Part shown: positions 27,573-35,974 of the stretch, in pieces
Layout of the letters: each line of letters opens with the position of its first letter
Position numbering within the stretch: the first letter of the stretch is position 1
Assembly (NCBI RefSeq): GCF_002797935.1
Contig: NZ_PGER01000001.1
Span: 2,480,001-2,544,000, forward strand
Length of the DNA: 64,000 nucleotides
Source: Flavobacterium sp. 1
Lineage (GTDB): Bacteria > Bacteroidota > Bacteroidia > Flavobacteriales > Flavobacteriaceae
Direction: 5' to 3'
The notes under the pieces: model-generated
The model's input: only the letters and a program-made list of their open reading frames with translations
What the model was told of the DNA's origin: nothing
Database searches by the model: none
Translations under genes and position numbers: made by a program

Positions 27573-29606
27573 ATGAAAAGTATAAAAACAAGCATCATGG
27601 TTGCATTATTGTTATTATTCAATATCAACGTTCATGCGCAGAAAGAACAGAAATGGTCATCTATAATACGTGATAATGAAAGCAGCTGGTTTGCCACCAA
27701 TGAAGCCAAAGCAATCGCAGAAAATGTATTATTGTACCAGCGCAATATTGGGGGTTGGCCAAAAAACATTCAAATGCAAAAACCGCTGACCGAAGCCGAA
27801 AAGAAAAATCTAATTATCCTTAAAACCGATACCCACGAAGTAACAACAGATAATGGAGCAACTTGTCAAGAGATGCTTTTTCTTTCTAAAATATATGCTC
27901 AAATTCCAGATGAAAGATATAAAAATGCATTTCTTTCCGGTTTAAATTATTTGCTGGAAGCACAATATGAAAATGGCGGATGGCCTCAATTTTTTCCATT
28001 AAAAAAAGGGTATTACACGCATATTACCTACAATGATGATTCGATGGTTAACATTCTAAACATCTTGAAGCAAATTATAGACAAAACAAATTATTACAGC
28101 ATCACTCCTCCTGACGCTACAATCAAAAAAGCACAAATAGCTTTTAACAAAGGAATCAACTGCATCCTAAAAACACAGTACAAACAAAATGGTGTACTTA
28201 CTTCTTGGTGTGCACAGCATGATGAAATCACACTGCTCCCAGCAAATGCAAGAGCATTTGAATTAGCCTCCTTAAGCGGTCAGGAATCAGCAAAAATTGT
28301 TTTGCTTTTAATGTCACTGAAAAATCCATCTCCAGAAGTCATTACAGCGGTTAACAGTGCTGTGGCTTGGTTCGAAAAAACTAAAATCACTGGCATCAAA
28401 ATAAAAACTGAAACCGATGAAAACGGCAAACCAAACAGAGTGGTTGTACAAGACGAAAATGCAGAACCTTTGTGGGCACGCTTCATGGAGTTAGAAAACA
28501 ATACTCCTTTCTTTTGTGACCGAGACGGAATAAAAAAAACAACATTAGCCGAGATTGGTTATGAAAGAAGAAATGGCTATTCTTGGTATACCAATGAGCC
28601 TGCAGCAATTTTAAAAAAATACGAAAACTGGAAAAAAAAAATTGAACCCGAACTCGTAGCTCCTGCAAAAAAGAGTGAAATAACCTTAAAGGACGAATTC
28701 AATATTGTGGTGGACCAAAAGGGAAATGGCGATTTTAAAACAATCCAAGAAGCTGTAAATGCTGCAAGATCATATCCTAGCAAAAGAATTACCATCTTTA
28801 TAAAAGACGGAACTTACTATGAAAAAGTAAAAGTTCATGCCTGGAATACCACTATTTCATTTATTGGTGAAAGCCAAGAAAAAACAATCATAACCTATGA
28901 TGATTATTTCAATAAAATAGGTCTTGGGCGAAACAGCACTTTTTATACCTACACCGTTTTGGTTGAAGGAAATGATTTCTTTTGCAAAAACATGACCATT
29001 AAAAACACTTCTGGACCAGTTGGTCAAGCGGTTGCATTGAATGTAAATGCTGATAGAGTAATGTTTACCAATTGTACTTTTTTAGGAAATCAGGATACAC
29101 TTTATACTTCGGGAGAAGGAACCAAAAACTATTTTAAAGACTGCTACATCGAAGGTACAACTGATTTTATTTTTGGAGACGCTACAGTGCTATTCGAAAA
29201 CTGCATTATTAACAGCAAAAGTGACTCTTATATTACAGCAGCATCAACGCCAAAAGACACTATGTATGGGTATGTTTTTAAAAACTGTAAACTTACTGCC
29301 GACAAAAATGCAAGCAAAGTATATTTGGGACGTCCTTGGAGACCTTATGCCAAAACCGTTTATATCAATTGTGAAATGGGCAAACATATTCTTCCAGAGG
29401 GCTGGCACAATTGGTCAAAACCAGAGGCTGAAATTTCCTCATTTTATGCCGAATACAATTGCACAGGAGAAGGTTTCCAACCCAAAACCAGAGTTGCTTG
29501 GTCACATCAATTAAAAAGTTCAGAAGCCAAAAAATACACTATTGAAAACATATTAGATTCGGGTTCTACTCCATCAACAAAACAATGGTATTTGAAAAAC
29601 AATTAA
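27573..29606 (+). CDS. PL10 pectate lyase - CE8 pectin methylesterase fusion
   Basis: The 677-residue secreted protein has two catalytic domains. Residues about 25-345 match family 10 polysaccharide lyases (NIGGWPKNIQM, TDNGATCQEMLFLSKIY, ENGGWPQFFPLKKGYYTHIT, YNDDSM). Residues about 360-670 match carbohydrate esterase family 8: VVDQKGNGDFKTIQEAVNAA, the catalytic segment GNQDTLYTSG, GTTDFIFGDATV with the second Asp, and VYLGRPWRPYAKTV. One chain would demethylate homogalacturonan and cut it, yielding unsaturated oligomers for GH105 and KduI/KduD. Such fusions occur in Bacteroidota pectin loci. Confidence 0.93.
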   Translation: MKSIKTSIMVALLLLFNINVHAQKEQKWSSIIRDNESSWFATNEAKAIAENVLLYQRNIGGWPKNIQMQKPLTEAEKKNLIILKTDTHEVTTDNGATCQEMLFLSKIYAQIPDERYKNAFLSGLNYLLEAQYENGGWPQFFPLKKGYYTHITYNDDSMVNILNILKQIIDKTNYYSITPPDATIKKAQIAFNKGINCILKTQYKQNGVLTSWCAQHDEITLLPANARAFELASLSGQESAKIVLLLMSLKNPSPEVITAVNSAVAWFEKTKITGIKIKTETDENGKPNRVVVQDENAEPLWARFMELENNTPFFCDRDGIKKTTLAEIGYERRNGYSWYTNEPAAILKKYENWKKKIEPELVAPAKKSEITLKDEFNIVVDQKGNGDFKTIQEAVNAARSYPSKRITIFIKDGTYYEKVKVHAWNTTISFIGESQEKTIITYDDYFNKIGLGRNSTFYTYTVLVEGNDFFCKNMTIKNTSGPVGQAVALNVNADRVMFTNCTFLGNQDTLYTSGEGTKNYFKDCYIEGTTDFIFGDATVLFENCIINSKSDSYITAASTPKDTMYGYVFKNCKLTADKNASKVYLGRPWRPYAKTVYINCEMGKHILPEGWHNWSKPEAEISSFYAEYNCTGEGFQPKTRVAWSHQLKSSEAKKYTIENILDSGSTPSTKQWYLKNN

Positions 29607-29617
29607 AATAAAAAGCC

Positions 29618-30967
29618 ATGAACTATAAATTTCTCATTGTATTCTTTTTATCATTATCCTGTTTTGCTCAAGAAAATGATTTCCCATCAGATAAAGTGGA
29701 TGAGATTGTCAAACGCATTCAATTGCCAGTTATTCCATCCTTTAAAATTGAAGTAACAAAATTAGGTGCAAAAGGAGATTCCATCAGTAATGATAAACCT
29801 TCTTTTGATAAGGCAATGGCGCTTTGCAAAAAGAATAATGGAGGTACAATTATTGTTCCCAAAGGAGTTTACACTCTAAACGGTCCTATTCATTTTGTTA
29901 GCAATGTAAAATTACATCTTGAAGATGGCGCTAAAATTAGATTTGGCTCTAATCCAAAAGATTATCCGCTTGTTTTAACCAGTTGGGAAGGAACAATGCT
30001 CTACAATTATAGCCCGCTGATTTATGGAAATAACGTAGAAAACGTTGCCATTACCGGAAACGGAATTATAGATGGCGAGGCTAAAAACACTTGGATAAAA
30101 TGGAAACCTCTTGAAAAGAATGACCAACTGTTAACAAGAGAAATGAATCATAAAAATACTCCCGTTAAGGAGCGTATTTTTGGAGAAGGCCATTATCTTA
30201 GACCTCAATTGATTCAGTTTATCGATTCTAAAAATATTCTTATCGAAAATGTTCAAATTGAAGATTCACCATTTTGGTGTGTGCATCTGCTAAAAAGCAA
30301 AAGCATAACAGTGCGCGGCGTAAAATACAATGCACACAATAACAATAATGACGGCATTGACCCTGAATATTCGAGTGATATTCTAATTGAAAACATTCTT
30401 TTTGACAATGCCGACGATAACGTTGCCATCAAAGCAGGTAGAGATGATGAAGGGCGCAGCAATTCCAATACTCCTTCTGAAAATATTGTCATTAGAAATT
30501 GTGAATTCAAAGGTCTCCACGCTATTGTAATTGGAAGCGAAATGTCAGCAGGAGTCCGAAATGTATATGTCGAAAACAGCAAATTTCGAGGCTATTTAAA
30601 AAGGGGCATTTTTATAAAAACAAATTCAGACCGCGGTGGCTACATCAAAGATATTTATTTCAATAATCTGGCGTTTGGAAAAGTAGAAGACTGTCTTTAT
30701 ATCACCGCCAATTATCACGGAGAAGGCAGCGGATTAAACCCTTCTAAAGTTTCCGACATTTCTTTTTCCAATATTAGCTGTGTTGAAGCTGCCAATACAG
30801 GAATTGTTATCGAAGGATTCCCTGATAAAAAAGTATCAAACATCAAATTAGACAACATCAATATACAATCCGCAAAAAACGGAATGACAGCTACAAACTC
30901 AGAAAATGTAACTATAAATGAAGTTGTAATCGGACTAAAAGCAACAACACCCACAGCTGTTAAATAA
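29618..30967 (+). CDS. GH28 family protein with altered active-site motifs
   Basis: The 449-residue secreted beta-helix (signal NYKFLIVFFLSLSCFAQ) is clearly GH28-like and parallels the polygalacturonase at 16002. The acidic pair and first motif are kept (NNNDGIDPEYS, ADDNVAIKAG). Where polygalacturonases have GHGG, this protein has GLHA, so the His is displaced by one position. The RLKT motif reads FIKT, losing the Arg. It may act on another linkage, such as rhamnogalacturonan, or may bind. Its place between the PL10-CE8 fusion and the CE12 esterase suggests a pectin substrate. Confidence 0.85.
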   Translation: MNYKFLIVFFLSLSCFAQENDFPSDKVDEIVKRIQLPVIPSFKIEVTKLGAKGDSISNDKPSFDKAMALCKKNNGGTIIVPKGVYTLNGPIHFVSNVKLHLEDGAKIRFGSNPKDYPLVLTSWEGTMLYNYSPLIYGNNVENVAITGNGIIDGEAKNTWIKWKPLEKNDQLLTREMNHKNTPVKERIFGEGHYLRPQLIQFIDSKNILIENVQIEDSPFWCVHLLKSKSITVRGVKYNAHNNNNDGIDPEYSSDILIENILFDNADDNVAIKAGRDDEGRSNSNTPSENIVIRNCEFKGLHAIVIGSEMSAGVRNVYVENSKFRGYLKRGIFIKTNSDRGGYIKDIYFNNLAFGKVEDCLYITANYHGEGSGLNPSKVSDISFSNISCVEAANTGIVIEGFPDKKVSNIKLDNINIQSAKNGMTATNSENVTINEVVIGLKATTPTAVK

Positions 30968-30986
30968 ATTATTAAAACTAGAAATT

Positions 30987-31718
30987 ATGAAATGGATTTC
31001 CTTATTTTTTATGCTAATATCCCTAAACTGTTTAGCACAAAAACCAACTATCTACGGCATTGGCGATTCTACTATGGCCAATAAAGTAAAACCCGAAGAA
31101 AACCCGGAACGAGGTTGGGGACAACTATTCCCTATGTTTCTTACTGACAATATAAAATTCGATAATAGAGCCGTAAATGGACGAAGCACACGAAGTTTCA
31201 TCAATGAAAAACTTTGGGATGCCGTTTATAAAGAGTTAAAAAAAGGCGATTATGTTTTTATACAATTTGGGCATAATGATGAGAAAGAAAAGGATTCTTT
31301 GCGTTACACCAACCCACATACTGCGTATCGTCATAATTTGATTCGATTTGTAACCGAAACCAGAGAAAAAGGAGCTACACCAATTTTATTTTCTTCAATG
31401 ACCAGAAGAAATTTTAATGAAAAAGGAGTCTTAATCAGTACACACGGAGACTATACTTTGGAAGCCCGTTTAGTAGCTCAGGAATACAATGTTCCGTTTA
31501 TAGATATGGAATATTTTTCTGAATTAGTGGAGCAGTCCTATGGTCCGGAAAAATCAAAACAACTGCATCTGCATTTCAAAGCTGGAGAAATTCCATATTA
31601 TAAAGAAGACAAAGCAGATGATACACACTTTTCTGTAAAAGGCGCTACTGAGATGGCCAAAATTGTAGCAGAAGAATTAAAAAAAACAAAACTGGATATC
31701 ATAAAATATATCAAATAA
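30987..31718 (+). CDS. CE12 rhamnogalacturonan acetylesterase (SGNH hydrolase)
   Basis: The 243-residue secreted esterase (signal MKWISLFFMLISLNCLAQ) has all SGNH blocks: GIGDSTMANK (nucleophile Ser), RAVNGRSTRSF (oxyanion Gly), YVFIQFGHNDEKEK (Asn) and DDTHFSVKGA (catalytic Asp-x-x-His). It would remove acetyl groups from rhamnogalacturonan so the lyases and hydrolases can act. It is the last gene of the GH105-to-CE12 operon, 19 bases after the second GH28. Confidence 0.9.
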   Translation: MKWISLFFMLISLNCLAQKPTIYGIGDSTMANKVKPEENPERGWGQLFPMFLTDNIKFDNRAVNGRSTRSFINEKLWDAVYKELKKGDYVFIQFGHNDEKEKDSLRYTNPHTAYRHNLIRFVTETREKGATPILFSSMTRRNFNEKGVLISTHGDYTLEARLVAQEYNVPFIDMEYFSELVEQSYGPEKSKQLHLHFKAGEIPYYKEDKADDTHFSVKGATEMAKIVAEELKKTKLDIIKYIK

Positions 31719-31952
31719 TAAATCTTAAATATAGTTTTCTGTCAATACTATAATAAGAAAACTGAAATCAGTAAAATTGGATTATATATTTTAAACACTG
31801 ATTAATAAGTTTTTAGAATTATAATATTATAAAATTTGAGAATTTGAGAATTCTTGAGATAAATACATCAATATTTAAGACATAATACACTAAATTTCAT
31901 AGCTTTAATACATTATTTAGATAATAAAACTACTACATCAAACCAAGGCAAC

Positions 31953-32972
31953 ATGCAGGAAAAAAATAAGACATTAGGAGAATTTATTATTGAGAACCAA
32001 AAAGATTTTCCCTATTCATCAGGTGAATTATCTCGAATTTTTAATTCTATAAAATTGGCGTCAAAAGTAGTTAGCTATAAAGTAAATAAAGCCGGATTGG
32101 TTGATATCATTGGAGGCGTAGGCGAAAAAAACATACAGGGAGAAGACCAGCAAAAACTGGATGTTTATGCTAATGAAGTTTTTATACAAACCTTGATAAA
32201 CAGAGAAATTGTATGCGGTATTGCCTCCGAAGAGAATGATGATTTCCTTACCATACAAGGAAGCGACAATGGAAACAATAACAAATACGTCCTTCTAATG
32301 GATCCTTTGGATGGTTCATCCAATATAGATGTAAATGTATCTGTAGGAACTATTTTTTCGGTTTACCGTAGAATAACTCCCGTGGGAACTCCAGTTAAAT
32401 TAGAAGACTTTTTACAGCCCGGAACAGCCCAAGTTGCCGCTGGTTATGTAATTTACGGAACCTCAACCATGCTGGTTTATACCACTGGTCAAGGCGTGAA
32501 TGGCTTCACGCTGAATCCTGCAATTGGTACCTATTACTTATCCCATCCAAAAATGAAATGTTCTGTTGACGGCAGTATTTATTCTGTAAACGAAGGAAAC
32601 TACATTCATTTTCCGCAGGGAGTAAAAGACTATATCAAATATTGCCAGCAAGAAGAAGATGACCGCCCCTACTCCTCTCGATATATTGGCAGTTTAGCTT
32701 CCGATATTCACAGAAATATGATTAAAGGCGGCGTCTACTTATACCCAACAAGCTCCAAAGCCATAAAAGGAAAACTAAGGCTTCTATACGAATGTAATCC
32801 AATGGCATTTATCGTTGAGCAAGCAGGAGGAAAAGCCTCCGACGGCGTAAACCGAGTAATGGAAATAGAACCAACCGAATTGCATGAACGGACCGCTTTC
32901 TTTTGCGGAAGCTACAACATGGTCGAAAAAATAGAAGAATGCATCCAAAAAGCTTCATTGAGTAAATACTAA
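31953..32972 (+). CDS. fbp: Fructose-1,6-bisphosphatase, class I
   Basis: The cytoplasmic gluconeogenic enzyme of 339 residues hydrolyses fructose-1,6-bisphosphate to fructose-6-phosphate. The metal site [23 protein letters not shown] is intact, with GIASEEND earlier. The substrate-binding segments [22 protein letters not shown] and [22 protein letters not shown] follow. Length is standard. It lies downstream of the pectin genes after 234 bases and on the same strand. Growth on uronates yields only C3 units from KdgA, so gluconeogenesis is needed. The proximity may be functional or chance. Confidence 0.95.
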   Translation: MQEKNKTLGEFIIENQKDFPYSSGELSRIFNSIKLASKVVSYKVNKAGLVDIIGGVGEKNIQGEDQQKLDVYANEVFIQTLINREIVCGIASEENDDFLTIQGSDNGNNNKYVLLMDPLDGSSNIDVNVSVGTIFSVYRRITPVGTPVKLEDFLQPGTAQVAAGYVIYGTSTMLVYTTGQGVNGFTLNPAIGTYYLSHPKMKCSVDGSIYSVNEGNYIHFPQGVKDYIKYCQQEEDDRPYSSRYIGSLASDIHRNMIKGGVYLYPTSSKAIKGKLRLLYECNPMAFIVEQAGGKASDGVNRVMEIEPTELHERTAFFCGSYNMVEKIEECIQKASLSKY

Positions 32973-32989
32973 TTTTTTGAAGCAGAAAT

Positions 32990-33088
32990 ATAGAGCATTT
33001 TTGGAAATATGGATTCCCGCTTTCTGTTACAATCTTATAAGCCGAACCCCGGCTTATAAGGATTTTCACTGCAATCGGGGCTATAGGG
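32990..33088 (-). ncRNA. Structured intergenic element, Flavo-1-like RNA (copy 2)
   Basis: Read on the minus strand it begins tagccccgattgcagtgaaa and ends with a gattgtaacagaaagcggga block, followed by a short gagca-type closing segment, like copy 1 at 181-326. The variable hairpin here is an 11-bp perfect stem cttataagccg/cggcttataag (33034-33060). Shared flanks with unrelated stems of different length indicate an RNA structure under selection. It lies between convergent fbp and parC. Confidence 0.5.
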
Positions 33089-33133
33089 AGAGATAGTGCT
33101 TCCTTGTTATGATTTACAATCGCAATCAATAAT

Positions 33134-33171
33134 AAAAAAAACAGTTTAGAAATTTCTAAACTGTTTTTTTA
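33134..33171. terminator. Bidirectional terminator downstream of parC
   Basis: A perfect palindrome with arms acagtttagaaa (33141-33152) and tttctaaactgt (33153-33164) is flanked by A7 on the left and T7 on the right. It lies three bases from the parC stop and ends parC. It would also stop transcription arriving from fbp. Confidence 0.85.
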
Positions 33172-33173
33172 TA

Positions 33174-35897
33174 CTAAAACAAAGCAACCTGTCCGTCGTC
33201 ATCGAGCTGGATATCACCATCATCAGCAGTGATTTCTCCTTGTACTTCTATTTCTTCAGGAACAACTTCCTCTGGAACTTCATAAGGCAAAGACTCTAAT
33301 AAATTAACCTGTTTCAGTTTATCAGTCGTCAATTGATTACCCAGCGCTTTAAAACCTTTTACAGCAATAAAAGACTCGATATCCACGGTCATATTATCTT
33401 TTTGAACTCCTTTTATCTTCGTGAAAACTAATTCGGCTACAGGACGATAATCCGTCGCTACAATTTCCAATCTCGAATTCGAGTGTTCTGTGATAAAACT
33501 ATCTTCTTTATTTTCGGTTTCCACCAAGAAACGCTTGATATAATAACGCTCTTTTTCGCCATCATAATAAATCGCCGAAATTGGTTTCTTTGGAATCCAT
33601 TTTTCCAAAACAATCATGTCTTCATCAAAATGCGTAGTCAATTCAGGTGTTATAACTTTCAGCTTCCCAGATTGCTGAATAATTAAGATTTTATCGCTCG
33701 GCCTAAATTCTCCCAGCAGTTCACCTCTCGCATCCACATTCAATCGCTGAACGGTATCGTCAAACCATATTTTTCTTGGAAGTAAGGTTGAAATACCTTT
33801 TTCCTTTAATTCAATTTTCTTGATCGGATACTTGGTTACCAAATTCCCTTTAGAAGCTCGACCTTTAATAGCTAAAGAAGCAAAATCAATATCGAATTTC
33901 AATTTCTTCACACTTCCAACCTGACGCAATAAAATAGTAATTACCTCTGCTTCACCATTTGGATTGCATGAAAAATATAAAGTTTGTGAACCTTTATTTT
34001 CATTGGTTAAATCATATAATTTATCGCGTGTAACCCCCGAAACATTAAAACGCTTTATATACGATGGCCCCGATTTTCCATCACGGTATATCATGTTATA
34101 GATCGTGCGCTTATCGCTCTTATCAAAAATGGCCACATGAATAATATCTTTACCAACAAAGGTTTTAGCATCAACTTTGGTAATCATCATTTTTCCATCG
34201 CGCATAAACAAAATTACATCATCAATATCTGAACAATCAGCAACATATTCGTCTTTTTTCAAACTGGTTCCAACAAAACCTTCCTCCCTGTTTACATATA
34301 ATTTAGTATTTCTAAGAACTACTTTCGTTGCTTCAATATCATCAAAAATACGTAACTCTGTCTGGCGCTCCCTGCCTTTTCCGTATTTCTCTTTTAATTT
34401 GGTAAAATAAGCAATGGCAAAATCGGTAAGGTGTTCCAAATGATGCTCTACTTCTTTCATTTCGTCTTCCAGCTTAGCGATAAAATCATCAGCTTTATCA
34501 GAATCAAAGCGGGTAATACGAATCATTGGAATCTGAGTTAATCTATGCAGATCATCATCATGAATTTCTCTGACAAATGATTTCTTGAAAGGCTCAAAAC
34601 GATCATATAAATAAACATAAAGCGATTCTCTGTCTCCATACAATTTGAAATCAATGTACATTTCTTCACGTATGAAAATCTTTTCCAAAGTAGAAAAATG
34701 CCATTTGTTTTTTAATTCTTCTAACTGAATTTCCAGCTCCTGTCGCAACAAATCAACCGTTCTTTCAGTCGAAATTTTCAACATTTGGGAAACCCCAATA
34801 AATAACGGTTTGTTGTCCTCAATCACACAACCCAATGGCGCTACCGAAGTTTCACAAGCCGTAAAAGCAAACAAAGCGTCAATTGTTTTATCTGGAGAAA
34901 CCCCTGGAAAAAGATGAATTAATATTTCAACTTCAGCAGCGGTATTGTCTTCAATTTTCTTGATCTTGATTTTGCCCTTATCATTGGCTTTCAAAATACT
35001 GTCAATCAAAGTCGTTGTATTAGTCGAAAACGGAATCTGGGTAATAACCAATGTGTTTTTGTCAAGCTGGCCAATTTTGGCTCGCACCCGAACACGTCCG
35101 CCACGCAATCCATCATTATAATTCGACACATCGGCAATACCTTGTGTCAAGAAATCCGGATATAGCGTAAATGGTTTTCCTTTCAGTATTTTAATCGACG
35201 CATCAATAAGCTCATTAAAGTTATGAGGCAGTACTTTTGTCGAAAGACCAACCGCAATACCTTCAGCTCCTTGAGCCAAAAGCAGTGGAAACTTTACCGG
35301 AAGATTGTTAGGTTCAGCACGACGACCATCATAGGAAACGCCCCAATCGGTAATTTTTGGAGAATACAAAACCTCCAAAGCAAATTTTGACAAACGCGCC
35401 TCAATATAACGGGAAGCAGCGGCTCCGTCACCAGTTAATATATTTCCCCAGTTTCCCTGGCAGTCTATCAATAATTCTTTCTGGCCAATCTGCACCATCG
35501 CATCACCAATACTCTGATCACCGTGCGGATGATACTGCATCGTGTGCCCTACAACATTGGCAACTTTATTGTAACGGCCATCATCCAACTCTTTCAGGGA
35601 ATGCATGATTCTACGCTGTACTGGTTTGAAACCATCCTCAATAGCAGGAACGGCACGCTCTAAAATTACGTACGATGCATAATCCAAAAACCAGTCTTTG
35701 TACATGCCTGTTACTTTCGTAATCACGCCCTCTCCTTCTTCCTCCTGATTTTCGTAAAAATGCTGTCCTTCAAAATGTTTAGCCTCTACGTCAATAATTT
35801 CATCGTCATTTCCATCCTGATTGTCATCAAGCTGATTTTCATCAGAATTATTCTCGTCGTCGTTTGGGATTATATTATCGTCTTCTTCGTCTTTCAT
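33174..35897 (-). CDS. parC: DNA topoisomerase IV subunit A (ParC)
   Basis: The 907-residue cutting subunit partners with ParE (40087-41958) to unlink daughter chromosomes. After an acidic N-terminal tail rich in Asp and Asn, the winged-helix core begins around LERAVPAIEDGFKPVQRRIM. It contains the DNA-cleaving Tyr in SRYIEARLSKFALEVL, then the coiled-coil tower and a C-terminal beta-pinwheel region. The tail is again acidic. Flavobacterial ParC proteins are of this size. It is normally next to parE in the same direction; here a three-gene cassette separates them. No clean TAnnTTTG promoter is seen in the 77 bases upstream. Confidence 0.92.
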   Translation of the reverse strand: MKDEEDDNIIPNDDENNSDENQLDDNQDGNDDEIIDVEAKHFEGQHFYENQEEEGEGVITKVTGMYKDWFLDYASYVILERAVPAIEDGFKPVQRRIMHSLKELDDGRYNKVANVVGHTMQYHPHGDQSIGDAMVQIGQKELLIDCQGNWGNILTGDGAAASRYIEARLSKFALEVLYSPKITDWGVSYDGRRAEPNNLPVKFPLLLAQGAEGIAVGLSTKVLPHNFNELIDASIKILKGKPFTLYPDFLTQGIADVSNYNDGLRGGRVRVRAKIGQLDKNTLVITQIPFSTNTTTLIDSILKANDKGKIKIKKIEDNTAAEVEILIHLFPGVSPDKTIDALFAFTACETSVAPLGCVIEDNKPLFIGVSQMLKISTERTVDLLRQELEIQLEELKNKWHFSTLEKIFIREEMYIDFKLYGDRESLYVYLYDRFEPFKKSFVREIHDDDLHRLTQIPMIRITRFDSDKADDFIAKLEDEMKEVEHHLEHLTDFAIAYFTKLKEKYGKGRERQTELRIFDDIEATKVVLRNTKLYVNREEGFVGTSLKKDEYVADCSDIDDVILFMRDGKMMITKVDAKTFVGKDIIHVAIFDKSDKRTIYNMIYRDGKSGPSYIKRFNVSGVTRDKLYDLTNENKGSQTLYFSCNPNGEAEVITILLRQVGSVKKLKFDIDFASLAIKGRASKGNLVTKYPIKKIELKEKGISTLLPRKIWFDDTVQRLNVDARGELLGEFRPSDKILIIQQSGKLKVITPELTTHFDEDMIVLEKWIPKKPISAIYYDGEKERYYIKRFLVETENKEDSFITEHSNSRLEIVATDYRPVAELVFTKIKGVQKDNMTVDIESFIAVKGFKALGNQLTTDKLKQVNLLESLPYEVPEEVVPEEIEVQGEITADDGDIQLDDDGQVALF

Positions 35898-35974
35898 TTG
35901 TATGCTGAATTTATTTCAGTATTTTTTTTTCTTGATTTTTTTCAAACATTCAATTACACTTTTAGCTCAATAAA

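Noticed and set aside
29173..29514. 113-codon plus-strand frame inside the PL10-CE8 gene
   Set aside because: It overlaps the intact CE8 active-site region in another frame and shows no domain; it is a shadow of the real gene.
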